Source: Methanosarcina sp. UBA293
GTDB lineage: Archaea > Halobacteriota > Methanosarcinia > Methanosarcinales > Methanosarcinaceae
Direction of reading: 5' to 3'
NCBI GenBank assembly: GCA_002499445.1
Contig: DALS01000012.1
Span: forward strand, 1 to 64,000
DNA length: 64,000 bases
The position numbers were made by a program, and so were the translations under genes. Shown here piece by piece: positions 35,352 to 43,723 of the stretch; within the stretch, counting starts at the first letter, position 1, and each line of letters begins with the position of its first letter. The notes beneath the pieces are model-generated. The model made no database searches. It was not told the origin of the DNA and worked only from the letters and a program-made list of their open reading frames with translations.

Positions 35352-37166
35352 TCACTCCTTGGTGGCAGCATTTTCCTCCTGCCTGCAGAAACGTGCCCCG
35401 CTTATCAGTTCATAATACTGTTCAGTAGGATCTCTCCAGTCCATATCTTTTGCAAGAAGGAAAGCTTCCCTGCAGAGGAGTTTGTACTTTACTCTGTCTT
35501 CTATGAAATTCCGCGTAAAATAGCTGGCTGCAAGGGCATAATCAAGGACGGTTTCGTAATAGGAAAGATCAACGTTGTCCACTACTATTACTCCTCCAAG
35601 CACTTCCTTAAGGGATTCAATCGTTTTTATGGCATCACTGAAACCACAGACTCGGCTTACCACACTTGGGGTTCCTTCTTTTCCGGCTTCAAGCCCTGTG
35701 AGCAGGAAGGGGTCGTAGCGCGAGGGAAAAATACCTGCACAGCAGCCTGCCATAAACTCCTCAACTTTCATACCAAGTCCTCCGTCGGTGCTTGAGAGGA
35801 TCTGGGGATAAAGAAGTGCCGCAACCGAGCGTTTTCCTCTTACCATTTTCGAAAAATCCAGCCCTCTTTCCTCAATCATCTGCTGAATCCTCAACTCATT
35901 TCCTACGAGCACTTCTTTTGGCAGGTTCACAGGAAATCCTGATGGAAGGTTTGTTTTGGGTCCTTCTGCCGTAACAAGGAAACAGATTACTCTAATTCCC
36001 TCCTGCAAATGCCCTTCGAGAATGCTGTTTTTTATTATATGTTCAAGAGCTACAAGGGAATCGAGAAGGTCGGGATACCCTTTATTTTCTACTTCTAGGC
36101 GGGAGATTGTGAAAATTGGGATTATCTTTTCGGGTTCTATCCTTTCTCCCCCGTGATATTTATACAGGTTTTCGGAAAGGAATTTTCTTATCCGTTCAAG
36201 GGAGTTTTCTTTCAGGTTCCAGTCAATTTTATCGGTTTCTATGGTTATTCCGTTCCGGATCACAATCCCATTAATTCCGTAAAAAAGCCTGGCTTCCTGT
36301 CGGGTTGACTCTCCGACTGCGGTAATTGTGTCTGCGTATGACATAAGAGCCTCAAGAGCAGCCAGGTTTTCAGGTACACCTGGAGGCCATGTGCTGTCAT
36401 TATTCCTTCTTTTTTGAATGGAGTCATACCCTGCAGTCCTTCCGGGCAGAGTCGCATGCAGAGTTGCAACGGTATTTACTGGAATTCCGAGTTTTTTTAG
36501 CCTAGCTGGCGCATAAAATACCCCAAATTCGTGACAGTGCAGGGAGACCCCTGGACAGGGAATAAAACCCTGAGTTGAAGTTGCTTCCTGTGTTTCGGAA
36601 TCCTCTGGGGTCATACTTACAAGAAGTCGAATAAGCTCGGAAATTGCATAGGAAAGAGAAAGATAGTGAGTATATTCTGGGCCATTTTGCATGCTCTCAT
36701 ATCTCAGGGAATCAAGCCCGAGATGTTCGTAGACTTCAGCCTTGATCCTGCTTTCAAGGGTCATATCCTTTCCCATATAGGTTGAGCGTATTTTCCCAAA
36801 GTCCGAGGTTTGAAATTGTAAATAGCCTATTTTCGTTTTCCCTACCAGTTTTTCTCCTGTATATACTTTAATGCCTGACTTTTCAAGGGCATCCAGGCTT
36901 TTTTGAAGTTCCCCTTCAATACTTAGCGGGCTAAGCTCCCCCATATCTGTGATTCGGTTTAGTCCCCGGTTCCAATCGGCACCCCTGTGTCCGTAATAAG
37001 GACCCGCAACAAGAATCTCTTTTTCATCTTTCGTATCCAGTTTGCCAGAATCAAGAAGAGCTGCAAGGGTACGTGCTTCTTCATGAATAACATTCCAGAT
37101 TCCGCCCATTTTATTTGATTTAGGGCCTGCTTCTTCTCCAGCAATTATGACAAAGTGTTCTCCCAA
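35352..37166 (-). CDS. Glycogen synthase-like glycosyltransferase
   Basis: A 604-residue GT-B enzyme most like glycogen synthases (GT3/GT5 character). The N-terminal half carries KSNKMGGIWNVIHEEARTLA, where Lys and Gly-Gly bind the nucleotide sugar, and the histidine region VSLHCHEFGVFYAPARL near residue 210. The C-terminal half has IFTISRLEVENKGYPDLLDSL near 345 and the donor-site block PSRYDPFLLTGLEAGKEGTPSVV near 500. It probably elongates alpha-1,4-glucan from UDP- or ADP-glucose. GalT lies next downstream and GT4 further on, giving a sugar-storage group. Confidence 0.86.
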   Translation of the reverse strand: MGEHFVIIAGEEAGPKSNKMGGIWNVIHEEARTLAALLDSGKLDTKDEKEILVAGPYYGHRGADWNRGLNRITDMGELSPLSIEGELQKSLDALEKSGIKVYTGEKLVGKTKIGYLQFQTSDFGKIRSTYMGKDMTLESRIKAEVYEHLGLDSLRYESMQNGPEYTHYLSLSYAISELIRLLVSMTPEDSETQEATSTQGFIPCPGVSLHCHEFGVFYAPARLKKLGIPVNTVATLHATLPGRTAGYDSIQKRRNNDSTWPPGVPENLAALEALMSYADTITAVGESTRQEARLFYGINGIVIRNGITIETDKIDWNLKENSLERIRKFLSENLYKYHGGERIEPEKIIPIFTISRLEVENKGYPDLLDSLVALEHIIKNSILEGHLQEGIRVICFLVTAEGPKTNLPSGFPVNLPKEVLVGNELRIQQMIEERGLDFSKMVRGKRSVAALLYPQILSSTDGGLGMKVEEFMAGCCAGIFPSRYDPFLLTGLEAGKEGTPSVVSRVCGFSDAIKTIESLKEVLGGVIVVDNVDLSYYETVLDYALAASYFTRNFIEDRVKYKLLCREAFLLAKDMDWRDPTEQYYELISGARFCRQEENAATKE

Positions 37167-37380
37167 GCCTTAATCCCCCAGGGCTTTTTACTATTCGGTT
37201 CTATATTCCTAGTTTTTAATTCGCCTGCAAATATAAGCTTTTCAATCAAAAATAAACTTGGAAGGATGCAGAATTTGTGTGGAAATAATTGATATTGGAA
37301 CTACAGTTTGTAAAATGTCATTAAGGGCCGCTATTTTTAAAAAGTAAATGGCCGCTGGTTAGGCGAGGAAACTGTACTCT

Positions 37381-38172
37381 TCAGAAACTGTCATCAAGCA
37401 CTGATGTTTTTGTTGTCGCATAACAGCTTTCCACAAGCTTCATAGTTCCTTCAAGGTCAGTAATCTCAAAATCAAAGAGTGTGGAAAATTCCCTTACACA
37501 GGCTTCAAACCTTTTCTCATATGTGAGACCTGTGTTTATTCTTGCCACTCTTTTGTATCCTGCACAATCAAAGACAAGTTTCGACATGGAAATATCATTC
37601 GGATCCTGGCTCAAACCTGCGGTCCTGATCATTTCCCTCCAGTTTGCAGCCCACATAGGAGTCAGGAAAAAGGTGCCTACTCCCTTGCAGTTTTTCAGGA
37701 CTTCGAGATAGCGGCCCCTACCTCCGAGCACGGCACCTATACAGTCATCAACGATTTCCCCGTTTTCTTCTTTCAGAATGCAGACCTTGCAGCCAGGGAT
37801 CCTGAAGTCTTCTTCGACTTTCCCTAGTACATTTCCACAAAGCCCGTAAAAGAGCAGAATTCCATCCGAATGCGGAACCATTGCTCTCACTTTTGAATAA
37901 ACTATTTTTTTAAGGTTTTCAGGAATTGCGTGCAGAGCAAGTTCAAGCATGTATATGTTTAGGGTGAGGCTTTTTTCTTCCTGCTTTTCCGGCAGCTCTT
38001 CGATGGGAAATACTTTATGCGGGATTCCAGCCTCCAACATTTTCTTTCTAATACCGTCGCAGTCATTGTTTTCCACGATGACTATTTTTTCAATCTCAGG
38101 ATCATTTTCGAGCAGATGCATTATCTCGTCTTCGAACATCCTGCACCCTATTCGTCTTCGAACATCCTGCAC
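37381..38172 (-). CDS. DUF1638 protein with its 5' end disrupted by a 26-bp tandem duplication
   Basis: DUF1638 proteins occur in methanogens, often near methyltransferase genes; function unproven. The body (ILLFYGLCGNVLGKVEE, FFLTPMWAANWREM) is intact. At the 5' end a 26-bp unit is present twice (38127-38152 and 38153-38178). Before the duplication the gene must have begun at ATG 38193-38195, after a fine GGAGGAG (38202-38208), giving M-P-V-I-S-I-I-G-C-R-M-F-E-D-E. With two copies that frame hits TAG at 38148-38150. The surviving frame can only start at GTG 38170-38172 or ATG 38137-38139, both without a good ribosome site. So it may be inactive or weakly expressed. Confidence 0.75.
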   Translation of the reverse strand: MQDVRRRIGCRMFEDEIMHLLENDPEIEKIVIVENNDCDGIRKKMLEAGIPHKVFPIEELPEKQEEKSLTLNIYMLELALHAIPENLKKIVYSKVRAMVPHSDGILLFYGLCGNVLGKVEEDFRIPGCKVCILKEENGEIVDDCIGAVLGGRGRYLEVLKNCKGVGTFFLTPMWAANWREMIRTAGLSQDPNDISMSKLVFDCAGYKRVARINTGLTYEKRFEACVREFSTLFDFEITDLEGTMKLVESCYATTKTSVLDDSF

Positions 38173-38178
38173 CCTATT
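38127..38178. repeat. Perfect 26-bp tandem duplication inside a start region
   Basis: Two exact, adjacent copies of a 26-bp unit beginning CGTCTTCGAACATCCTGCAC. Because 26 is not a multiple of three, it shifts the DUF1638 reading frame and creates a TAG stop. The perfect identity implies a very recent event, or an assembly artefact. Confidence 0.95.
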
Positions 38179-38405
38179 ATACTGATCACTGGCATTTGCA
38201 ACTCCTCCTATTTTTCTCCCTGGAAACTGAGCAATCTGGGTATCATGTAGTATTTGAGATATTTTGCAGCGTTCTCAGTGTTCTTCATTATAGTATTTGG
38301 TATTTTATATAAAAATGTATTAAGTCATGAATACATTCCCTTCACTAAGTGTAGATCTCATATCGTTTAAAGCGCAGATTTAAGTATAAGTTTAAGTGCA
38401 GATTC

Positions 38406-39233
38406 TCAGATCAAGGCTTGATAGTAACCTTTTTTCTCTATAACCTCAATGGGAAGTGAAAACAGTTCAGAGAGGTTAGCATCGGTTAGAATTTCCTGCT
38501 TTTTTCCGTCCATGAAGACTTTGCCGTCTTTTATGAGGATCACTCGATTGATTTCGGGAATTATATCTTCAAGGGTGTGAGTTACCAGAATAATACTTTT
38601 TCCTGAGTCGGCAATTTTCCGGATAGTTTCGCGGAAACTTTGGAGGGCTTTAAGGTCAAGGCTGTTTGCAGGCTCGTCTAAAATAAGGGCTTGTGGGTCA
38701 TGCACAAGGGCTCTTCCTATTAGTACCCTTCTGGCTTCTCCTGAGGATAGTTCAGACATCAGTCTGTCTGCAAGGTGAGAAATCTCAAGAAATTTAAGTA
38801 CTTCTCTTGCTCTTGCCTCCATTTCAGGGGTAACTTTATGGTTGTAGTAAATTCCTATGCTGCTGAAAAACCCTGAGAGTACGACATCCAGCACACTGAC
38901 CTGGCGGCAGTAGGTCTGTTGGAGGTCTCCAGATACAATTCCGAGCATTTTTCTTAGTTCAAAGACGTGCCAGGTTTCTTTACCCATGATATTCAAAATA
39001 AGCCCATCGGCTGCTGTAAGAGGGTGATATTCCTTTGTAAATGTCTTTATAAGGGAGGATTTCCCAGAACCGTTAGGCCCGATAATTGCAACATGTTCTC
39101 CCTGTCCAATGGATAAGGATACCGAATCAAGGATTTTTCTCCCGCCCTTGATAACAGTTACATTTTTCATCACCAGCAGGGAAGGGAGATTGTTTTCTCC
39201 TGGAATGTCTACGTTTTGAGTCATTTTTATCAT
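38406..39233 (-). CDS. Stand-alone ABC transporter ATP-binding protein
   Basis: A 275-residue ABC ATPase: Walker A GPNGSGKSS near residue 54, signature LSSGEARRVLIGRAL near 165, Walker B ALILDEPANSLDL near 187, and the switch His in ILVTHTLEDI near 220. It resembles the second-domain ATPases of the ModF/YfhL-type or metal-uptake group. No permease or binding protein is next to it, so its partner must be elsewhere, or it acts as a soluble ATPase. The gap upstream carries a 16-bp tandem array. Confidence 0.88.
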   Translation of the reverse strand: MIKMTQNVDIPGENNLPSLLVMKNVTVIKGGRKILDSVSLSIGQGEHVAIIGPNGSGKSSLIKTFTKEYHPLTAADGLILNIMGKETWHVFELRKMLGIVSGDLQQTYCRQVSVLDVVLSGFFSSIGIYYNHKVTPEMEARAREVLKFLEISHLADRLMSELSSGEARRVLIGRALVHDPQALILDEPANSLDLKALQSFRETIRKIADSGKSIILVTHTLEDIIPEINRVILIKDGKVFMDGKKQEILTDANLSELFSLPIEVIEKKGYYQALI

Positions 39234-39980
39234 CTATCTCAATGTTTATCTATATAAAAAACTGGAACAAATCAAATAAAGATTCTGAATTTTAGAATTT
39301 CGCTCAACATCTTCTGTCTGCAAACCGACTATAATTCTAGATATAAACATTACCTTTAGCTCATTCAAGAATTCAAAACCATGAATAACAAGGATAAAAC
39401 CTTGAGCATGACTTTCATAAATGCTTTGAATGCCATCAAACCATGGATAACAAACAAGGATAAAATCAAGGGTATAAGGATGAAACCATGGGTACAGCCA
39501 TCTAATATTAGTGATGATAAGTTTTGTAGAAAAACTTATCTAAATCAGTTCCAATAGGGCTCGAAATATTAAAAATATCAGGTTAAAATATCAAGTTTAG
39601 CTTCAACAGGTTTTGAAATGAATAAGTGGAAATGTATCAGGTAGTTCCGCTCAAGTAAATGAATTTTTTATTTAAGAGGATTACCTATAGAGTCTTGATT
39701 TTCGTACATATATTTTTTGTATTAAATTACTTTTGTATTAAATTACTTTTGTATTAAATTTCTTTTGTATTAAATTACTTTTGTATTAAATTACTTTTGT
39801 ATTAGATTTATTTTTGTATTAGATTTATTTTTGTTATTTTTATTGTAGAATATTTCTAATATTTGTTATATAATAAAATTAAATCAATAATTAGTAATAA
39901 TTTTTAACACTTTTTTATAAAATCATATTAAGATTTAAATAGTAAGTCATCATTTATACTAATACTGACAAAAAAAGGTT
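39234..39980. other. AT-rich gap with degenerate repeats upstream of the ABC ATPase
   Basis: Between 39380 and 39500 the phrase AACCATGgATAACAAGGATAAAA recurs in two to three imperfect forms (differences at several bases). Then come the ABC gene's likely promoter side and the 16-bp array. No ORF with coding character. Confidence 0.5.
39715..39828. repeat. Seven-copy tandem repeat of 16-17 bp
   Basis: TTTTGTATTAAATTAC is repeated from 39715; copies 1-5 are 16 bp with at most one change, and copies 6-7 are 17 bp with TATTAGATTTAT. A slippage-type array in a gap between divergent genes (ABC ATPase minus, DUF2795 plus). It would be a good strain marker; no function evident. Confidence 0.9.
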
Positions 39981-39982
39981 TG

Positions 39983-40138
39983 CTTCCCTAGAGAGCTTTA
40001 AAATGTAGATTTTCCTGTAGAGGAGGAAGATATCGTTAAGCGCTAAGGATAATAACGTCAGAGATAGCATTCTGTCGAATATAATAATTTCTGGAAAAGG
40101 AGTATACAACAGCTGCAGATGTCGCCAAAAAATTTTAG
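39983..40138 (+). pseudogene. Decayed copy of the adjacent DUF2795 gene
   Basis: Reading across three frames gives N-V-D-F-P-V-E-E-E-D-I-V-K-R, then A-K-D-N-N-V-R-D-S-I-L-S-N, then K-E-Y-T-T-A-A-D-V-A-K-K-F and a TAG. These match, in order, the intact protein just downstream (SIDFPAQRNEIL, EIRDILRELG, KEYDSAEDVA). At least two frameshifts separate the pieces, and no start codon is left. The two copies differ strongly, so the duplication is old. Confidence 0.7.
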
Positions 40139-40165
40139 AGGAAACTAAAATAAAGGGGAAATATT

Positions 40166-40399
40166 ATGGAAATTGAGAATAAAAGCGGATTTGTTATAGA
40201 ACTTCCATTGGAAATTCAAAGGGTACTAAAAAGTATAGATTTTCCTGCACAGAGAAATGAGATTCTTGAACAAGCAAAAAAGAGTGGAGAAATCCGGGAC
40301 ATACTGAGGGAACTTGGTATGCTTCCAGACAAGGAATATGATAGTGCTGAGGATGTCGCCTTTCAACTCCATACAATTTACATCGGGGTTCCTTCTTAA
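40166..40399 (+). CDS. DUF2795-like small protein
   Basis: A 77-residue protein of the DUF2795 pattern: a helical start, the conserved IDFPAQRNEILEQA segment (residues 25-40), then LGMLPDKEYDSAEDVAFQL with the P-D-x-E-Y-x-S-x-x-D-V signature (residues 50-68). The family is widespread in bacteria and archaea, often in stress-related settings, with no proven function. GGGGAAA precedes the ATG. The decayed copy lies 28 bases upstream, suggesting that an ancient tandem pair has lost one member. Confidence 0.72.
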   Translation: MEIENKSGFVIELPLEIQRVLKSIDFPAQRNEILEQAKKSGEIRDILRELGMLPDKEYDSAEDVAFQLHTIYIGVPS

Positions 40400-40930
40400 A
40401 GGCTCCTTTCTAAAAAGCGTAACTTATTTTTAATTTTTATTATGAATGATTAAAAGTAACTTCTGTTTTCACTTTGGGAATGACTGTATAGTTCCATTTC
40501 CAGTTTCATTTTTTTAACATTTCATTTCCCTAGATTATCTCATCAAGGATGTAATCGGTAATAGAATTATTTGAAGTTATATTTTCATCGCTCCTAAATA
40601 AGAAATCACGATAATTTTCCTGTTCCAACAATTTTGCCATTTTTAACTTTGAGGGTTAATTCAAGAATTATTATCTCTGTGTTTTTTCTAAAATTATTCT
40701 GAATGATTGAGAAATTTTGAGTAATTAAGAAAAATTCTAAAGAATTATTTAATTGGCTTATTATCTTTCGAAACTTGTCGATCCTCCTTCTATCTTCTTA
40801 TATCTTTTTAAGGCATTTTTACACTTAGAATTTTATTAAAGTTCTTAATAAAAAAATTTTAAAAATTATTGATCTTTATTTTAGTTTCTCGTGTTTGTTT
40901 CTTACGTTTATATAATCTTATAATATAGTT
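40400..40930. other. Gene-free AT-rich gap
   Basis: About 530 bases with no supportable ORF. TATA-like sequence near 40909-40925 may serve the following membrane protein gene. Nothing else recognised. Confidence 0.5.
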
Positions 40931-41326
40931 TTGTCTCTATTGAAAAAGAGGAAGTTATGGGGGGTTTTATTGCAAGCCTACAATACTCGGGGTTCATTCA
41001 GTTCCTATCTTTATGAAATACGGTATATCATTCTTTTCTATGTGATTGGGGATTGGGCCTCTACGGTTTATGCTCTTCCCCTGGGCACGGAATATAACCC
41101 AGTTCCTGCAATGATTCTAGAATATTACGGGATCTATCACCTTCTACTTGTCAAAGTAGGGTTTATCTTCCTGCTTTTTTATGTGGCTCCTCTGATAAAA
41201 GCGTCAAGCAAAAGATGGACCTTTACAAAACATATTATAGAATCTGTCGGTATCTTTGTAACTGCAAATAATCTTATGGTTGTCTGGTATGGAAACAGCC
41301 TTATCCAAGCGCTTGGACTTGTCTGA
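40931..41326 (+). CDS. Small hypothetical membrane protein
   Basis: Not recognised. About 130 residues with three likely membrane helices: YIILFYVIGDWASTVYAL, YHLLLVKVGFIFLLFYVAPLI, and a weaker C-terminal one around GIFVTANNLMVVWYG. The GDWASTVYALPLGTEYNPVPAMILE segment resembles membrane proteins of the DUF5658 kind (D-x-x-S-T and E-x-N-P), but I cannot prove membership. The start is doubtful: TTG at 40931 has no ribosome site, whereas TTG at 40970-40972 follows a G-run (GGGGGG) by four bases. Confidence 0.6.
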   Translation: MSLLKKRKLWGVLLQAYNTRGSFSSYLYEIRYIILFYVIGDWASTVYALPLGTEYNPVPAMILEYYGIYHLLLVKVGFIFLLFYVAPLIKASSKRWTFTKHIIESVGIFVTANNLMVVWYGNSLIQALGLV

Positions 41327-41464
41327 CTAAACTAATCCAAATAGCCTCTGTTTCTTCCCCTAGATTATAATTTAAAAGAAAGCTTTGGGCTTAAAGATTT
41401 CCTGAGGGCATTTTCTACTTCAGACGTAAAAAGAGACAACATTTCCTTTATGAAAGTGTAATTA

Positions 41465-41534
<70 letters not shown>

Positions 41535-41607
41535 TTGACGCACAATTGTAAATATAGGATTATATGTGTAAATATAATATAAGCCGTATCTAAATAAACA
41601 GGGGACT

Positions 41608-42062
41608 GTGGAACCAGATTTTAAATTAAGAATTAGAGAGAATCTTGCCCTGGGCGTGAATGAGAAAACAAAAGCCAATTATTCTCAGTTTTTAAAGACG
41701 ATTTTTTAAAGAAGAAATTTCACGCTATGGGGTAAAATCTGCATCTGTGGGAAAAATTACAAAGAAAGGCTCTGTAGAAAAACTGTCTACATCAGATGAA
41801 AGAGGCTGAAAAAAGATAAGTATATTCAGATCTTGCTGCTCAGTTTAAATTTATGGGAATTCATTATTTCAGAGGATTTCTACAGAGCCCAAAGAAATAT
41901 TTCAGTGAAATAAGGCCTGAAAATAAAAGAGAGATCTTTGATCTTTGTGAAGAGCTCTTCAAGTCCGATTTGAAGAACAAAAATGAGATGCTCAGGCCTG
42001 CCCTCAGATATGCAATCGAGAAAATGTCAGAAGATTTGAGAGTTAAAGTTATGAAAAAGTAA
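41608..42062 (+). pseudogene. Disrupted AlkD-type DNA alkylation repair gene
   Basis: Conceptual reading from GTG 41608: RIRENLALGVNEKTKANYSQF, a frameshift near 41700, then RFFKEEISRYGVKSASVGKIT, which is the N-terminal signature of AlkD-like DNA glycosylases. A 122-bp MITE interrupts the gene here. If it and one target copy are removed, the frame rejoins perfectly as GKIT-KKYFSEIRPENKREIFDLCEELFKSD, and the gene ends with the family C-terminal motif RPALRYAIEKMSEDLR. About 130 central residues are also missing. So the gene is dead three ways: frameshift, insertion and deletion. Confidence 0.8.
41768..41889. mobile_element. 122-bp MITE with 13-bp inverted ends and 8-bp target duplication
   Basis: Perfect terminal inverted repeats GGCTCTGTAGAAA (41768-41780) and TTTCTACAGAGCC (41877-41889) bound a 122-bp element with no transposase gene. 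The octamer CAAAGAAA is found on both sides (41760-41767 and 41890-41897). IS6-family elements make 8-bp duplications and have ends like GGTTCTGTTGCAAA, so mobilisation by an IS6-type transposase is a reasonable guess, not proven. Confidence 0.9.
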
Positions 42063-42218
42063 CTGAAAAAACTAAGCTAAGTAGTGAAATCTTTACAAAA
42101 GATCGCTAATAAAAAATTGCAATAACAATAGTTAAGAAGTAAGAGAGGAAAATTGGAAAAGTAAGTAAAATGAATATATGAGAGAATATTAAAAGAGATA
42201 TGAAATAAGATGAAAACG
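42063..42218. other. Short AT-rich stretch
   Basis: Purine-rich plus strand, no credible ORF. The 80-codon minus-strand frame at 42106-42348 crosses the hairpin below and has no ribosome site, so I do not accept it. Confidence 0.4.
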
Positions 42219-42309
42219 GAGAGACTGTAGGGAATAAGGAGCTTTTCCGATACAATACCCCCATATTGTATCTTTGTTCCTTACTCCCTGATATTCTCTT
42301 TAGTCTCTC
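42219..42309. repeat. Long imperfect hairpin, possible structured RNA
   Basis: Nested pairing: outer GAGAGACT/AGTCTCTC (42219-42226 with 42302-42309), a middle arm of about 11 bp with one mismatch (AGGGA-A-TAAGGA with its complement), and a perfect inner stem GATACAATA/TATTGTATC (42249-42257 with 42264-42272) closing a CCCCCA loop. It may be an RNA gene, a MITE relic, or a terminator between the alkD relic and the following genes. Confidence 0.6.
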
Positions 42310-42496
42310 TATACTTTGCCTGCAATTAGGTCCTGCAGGAACTTTCATCCATACAAGTTCTTGTTTACTTAACAGTTAAAAGACTTCATCACAAGTATTT
42401 CATTTTATTTACCCAGTTTTGTCATAGACTTAGCACTCAAAAAGCTTTTAATGATAACTTTTTCTATAGCTTGGTATTTTAGAGCCTTTTCCACCG

Positions 42497-42736
42497 ATGA
42501 AATATATTTATTATCTATATTCTTTATCTATTGAGATAATATGTGAACAAGCAGAGAAACCTGACGAAATAAAGACTCTGAGAAAATAGGATGACAAACT
42601 GGTAGAGCTTGATCTATATCTCAAAGACTCAATGTTCGCGCCAATACTAGCTTCAGACCTACAAACACCAGGACCCTATCCACAGGCATCTTGGGGAAGC
42701 ATAATATTGAAAGATGGAGATAGAGAAATTATTTAA
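42497..42736 (+). other. 80-codon frame with one in-frame TAG (relic or amber-read small protein)
   Basis: From ATG 42497 the frame stays open to TAA 42734-42736 except for TAG at codon 31 (42587-42589). The part after the TAG looks coding: D-D-K-L-V-E-L-D-L-Y-L-K-D-S-M-F-A-P, then GPYPQASWGSIILKDGDREII. In Methanosarcina TAG can encode pyrrolysine. But there is no Shine-Dalgarno, the N-terminal 13 codons look non-coding, and the surroundings are full of dead genes; a gene remnant is the likelier reading. Confidence 0.45.
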
Positions 42737-42759
42737 GATGTTGGGAGGAGTTAAAATAC

Positions 42760-43614
42760 ATGAGATCTCGTATATTGTTTTTCGATCTCATCCGGATCGC
42801 GGCAGTATGGCTGATAGTAGCATCCCACGTCGGAATGATAGCAAACCATTACATAAAAATTGAAAACTTATATTATCCTTCATGGGGTGGAGTTGGAGTT
42901 ACCTTCTTATTGTTTGTAAGTGGCGCAGTTCTTGAATATAATTATAAGTCAATCACTTCATTTTCTGAATACGGTTCTTTCCTTCTCAAGAGATTTGAGA
43001 GGATTTATCCTGCGTACTGGATTTCTCTTGCAATCGCTCTTTCTATGTCCAGTGTAGGCGCGGTACAGCTTTTAGAAAAAGGAAACGTTCTTCTCCAAAT
43101 AAGCGGATTTATGGCGTTTACTAATCAATGGGGAGGAGAAATAAATGCAGTCGTGTGGTTTATCGGCTTGATCATGTCCCTTTACGCAATGTTTCCATTA
43201 CTATCTGCGATCTGCCGGAAAAATTCTTGTTTATTTTTTCTGGGTACTCTGGCTATAAGCGCGACTTTTAGGTATTATTTTATAATTAATCATATAGGAT
43301 TGCGTCCTGAAGACTGGTTTCCCCTGTGCAGGATATTTGAGTTTGGGCTTGGCATTTACGCAGTTCAGCACAGATTATATCCCAAATGGACATATTCAAG
43401 CAGACAGTTTTATGTTTTTGCAGAAATGAGTTTCTACATATTTTTGGTACATTTTCCTATAATCTATCTATGGAAAATCAATAATCTGGTTTTTCTGGTA
43501 TGCACTTTATTTTTATCTTTTGGACTTTTTAAAGTTGATTCATACATTCAAAAAAGTATAAAAAATGTCGCCGGGGAAAGTTCAGCACAATCCCCAGCAA
43601 GTAAACCTACATAG
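42760..43614 (+). CDS. Membrane acyltransferase 3 family protein
   Basis: A 284-residue integral membrane O-acyltransferase of the acyltransferase_3 family, which adds acetyl or similar groups to surface sugars and lipids. The catalytic-type His is in WLIVASHVGMIA (near residue 22), followed by GGVGVTFLLFVSGAVLEYNY and RFERIYPAYWISL near 90, all family hallmarks. About eight hydrophobic helices. It is shorter than the usual 330-380 residues, lacking one or two helices near the end. GGGAGGAG precedes the ATG by 12 bases. Target unknown. Confidence 0.82.
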   Translation: MRSRILFFDLIRIAAVWLIVASHVGMIANHYIKIENLYYPSWGGVGVTFLLFVSGAVLEYNYKSITSFSEYGSFLLKRFERIYPAYWISLAIALSMSSVGAVQLLEKGNVLLQISGFMAFTNQWGGEINAVVWFIGLIMSLYAMFPLLSAICRKNSCLFFLGTLAISATFRYYFIINHIGLRPEDWFPLCRIFEFGLGIYAVQHRLYPKWTYSSRQFYVFAEMSFYIFLVHFPIIYLWKINNLVFLVCTLFLSFGLFKVDSYIQKSIKNVAGESSAQSPASKPT

Positions 43615-43723
43615 GAAGAAAATTCATAATTATCTGCTTTTTATACCCTATTATAAGTAGTATAATTTTTCAGCTAGAAATTCCCAGCAGGAATAAATAA
43701 TCTTTATTCCGGCCTCTTAGATC

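Noticed and set aside
38148..38150. TAG in the original DUF1638 frame as a pyrrolysine codon
   Set aside because: It arises from the 26-bp duplication, and reading through leads to TAA within nine codons in the wrong frame.
42106..42348. 80-codon minus-strand frame
   Set aside because: It runs through the nested hairpin and owes its open frame to low-complexity sequence; no ribosome site.
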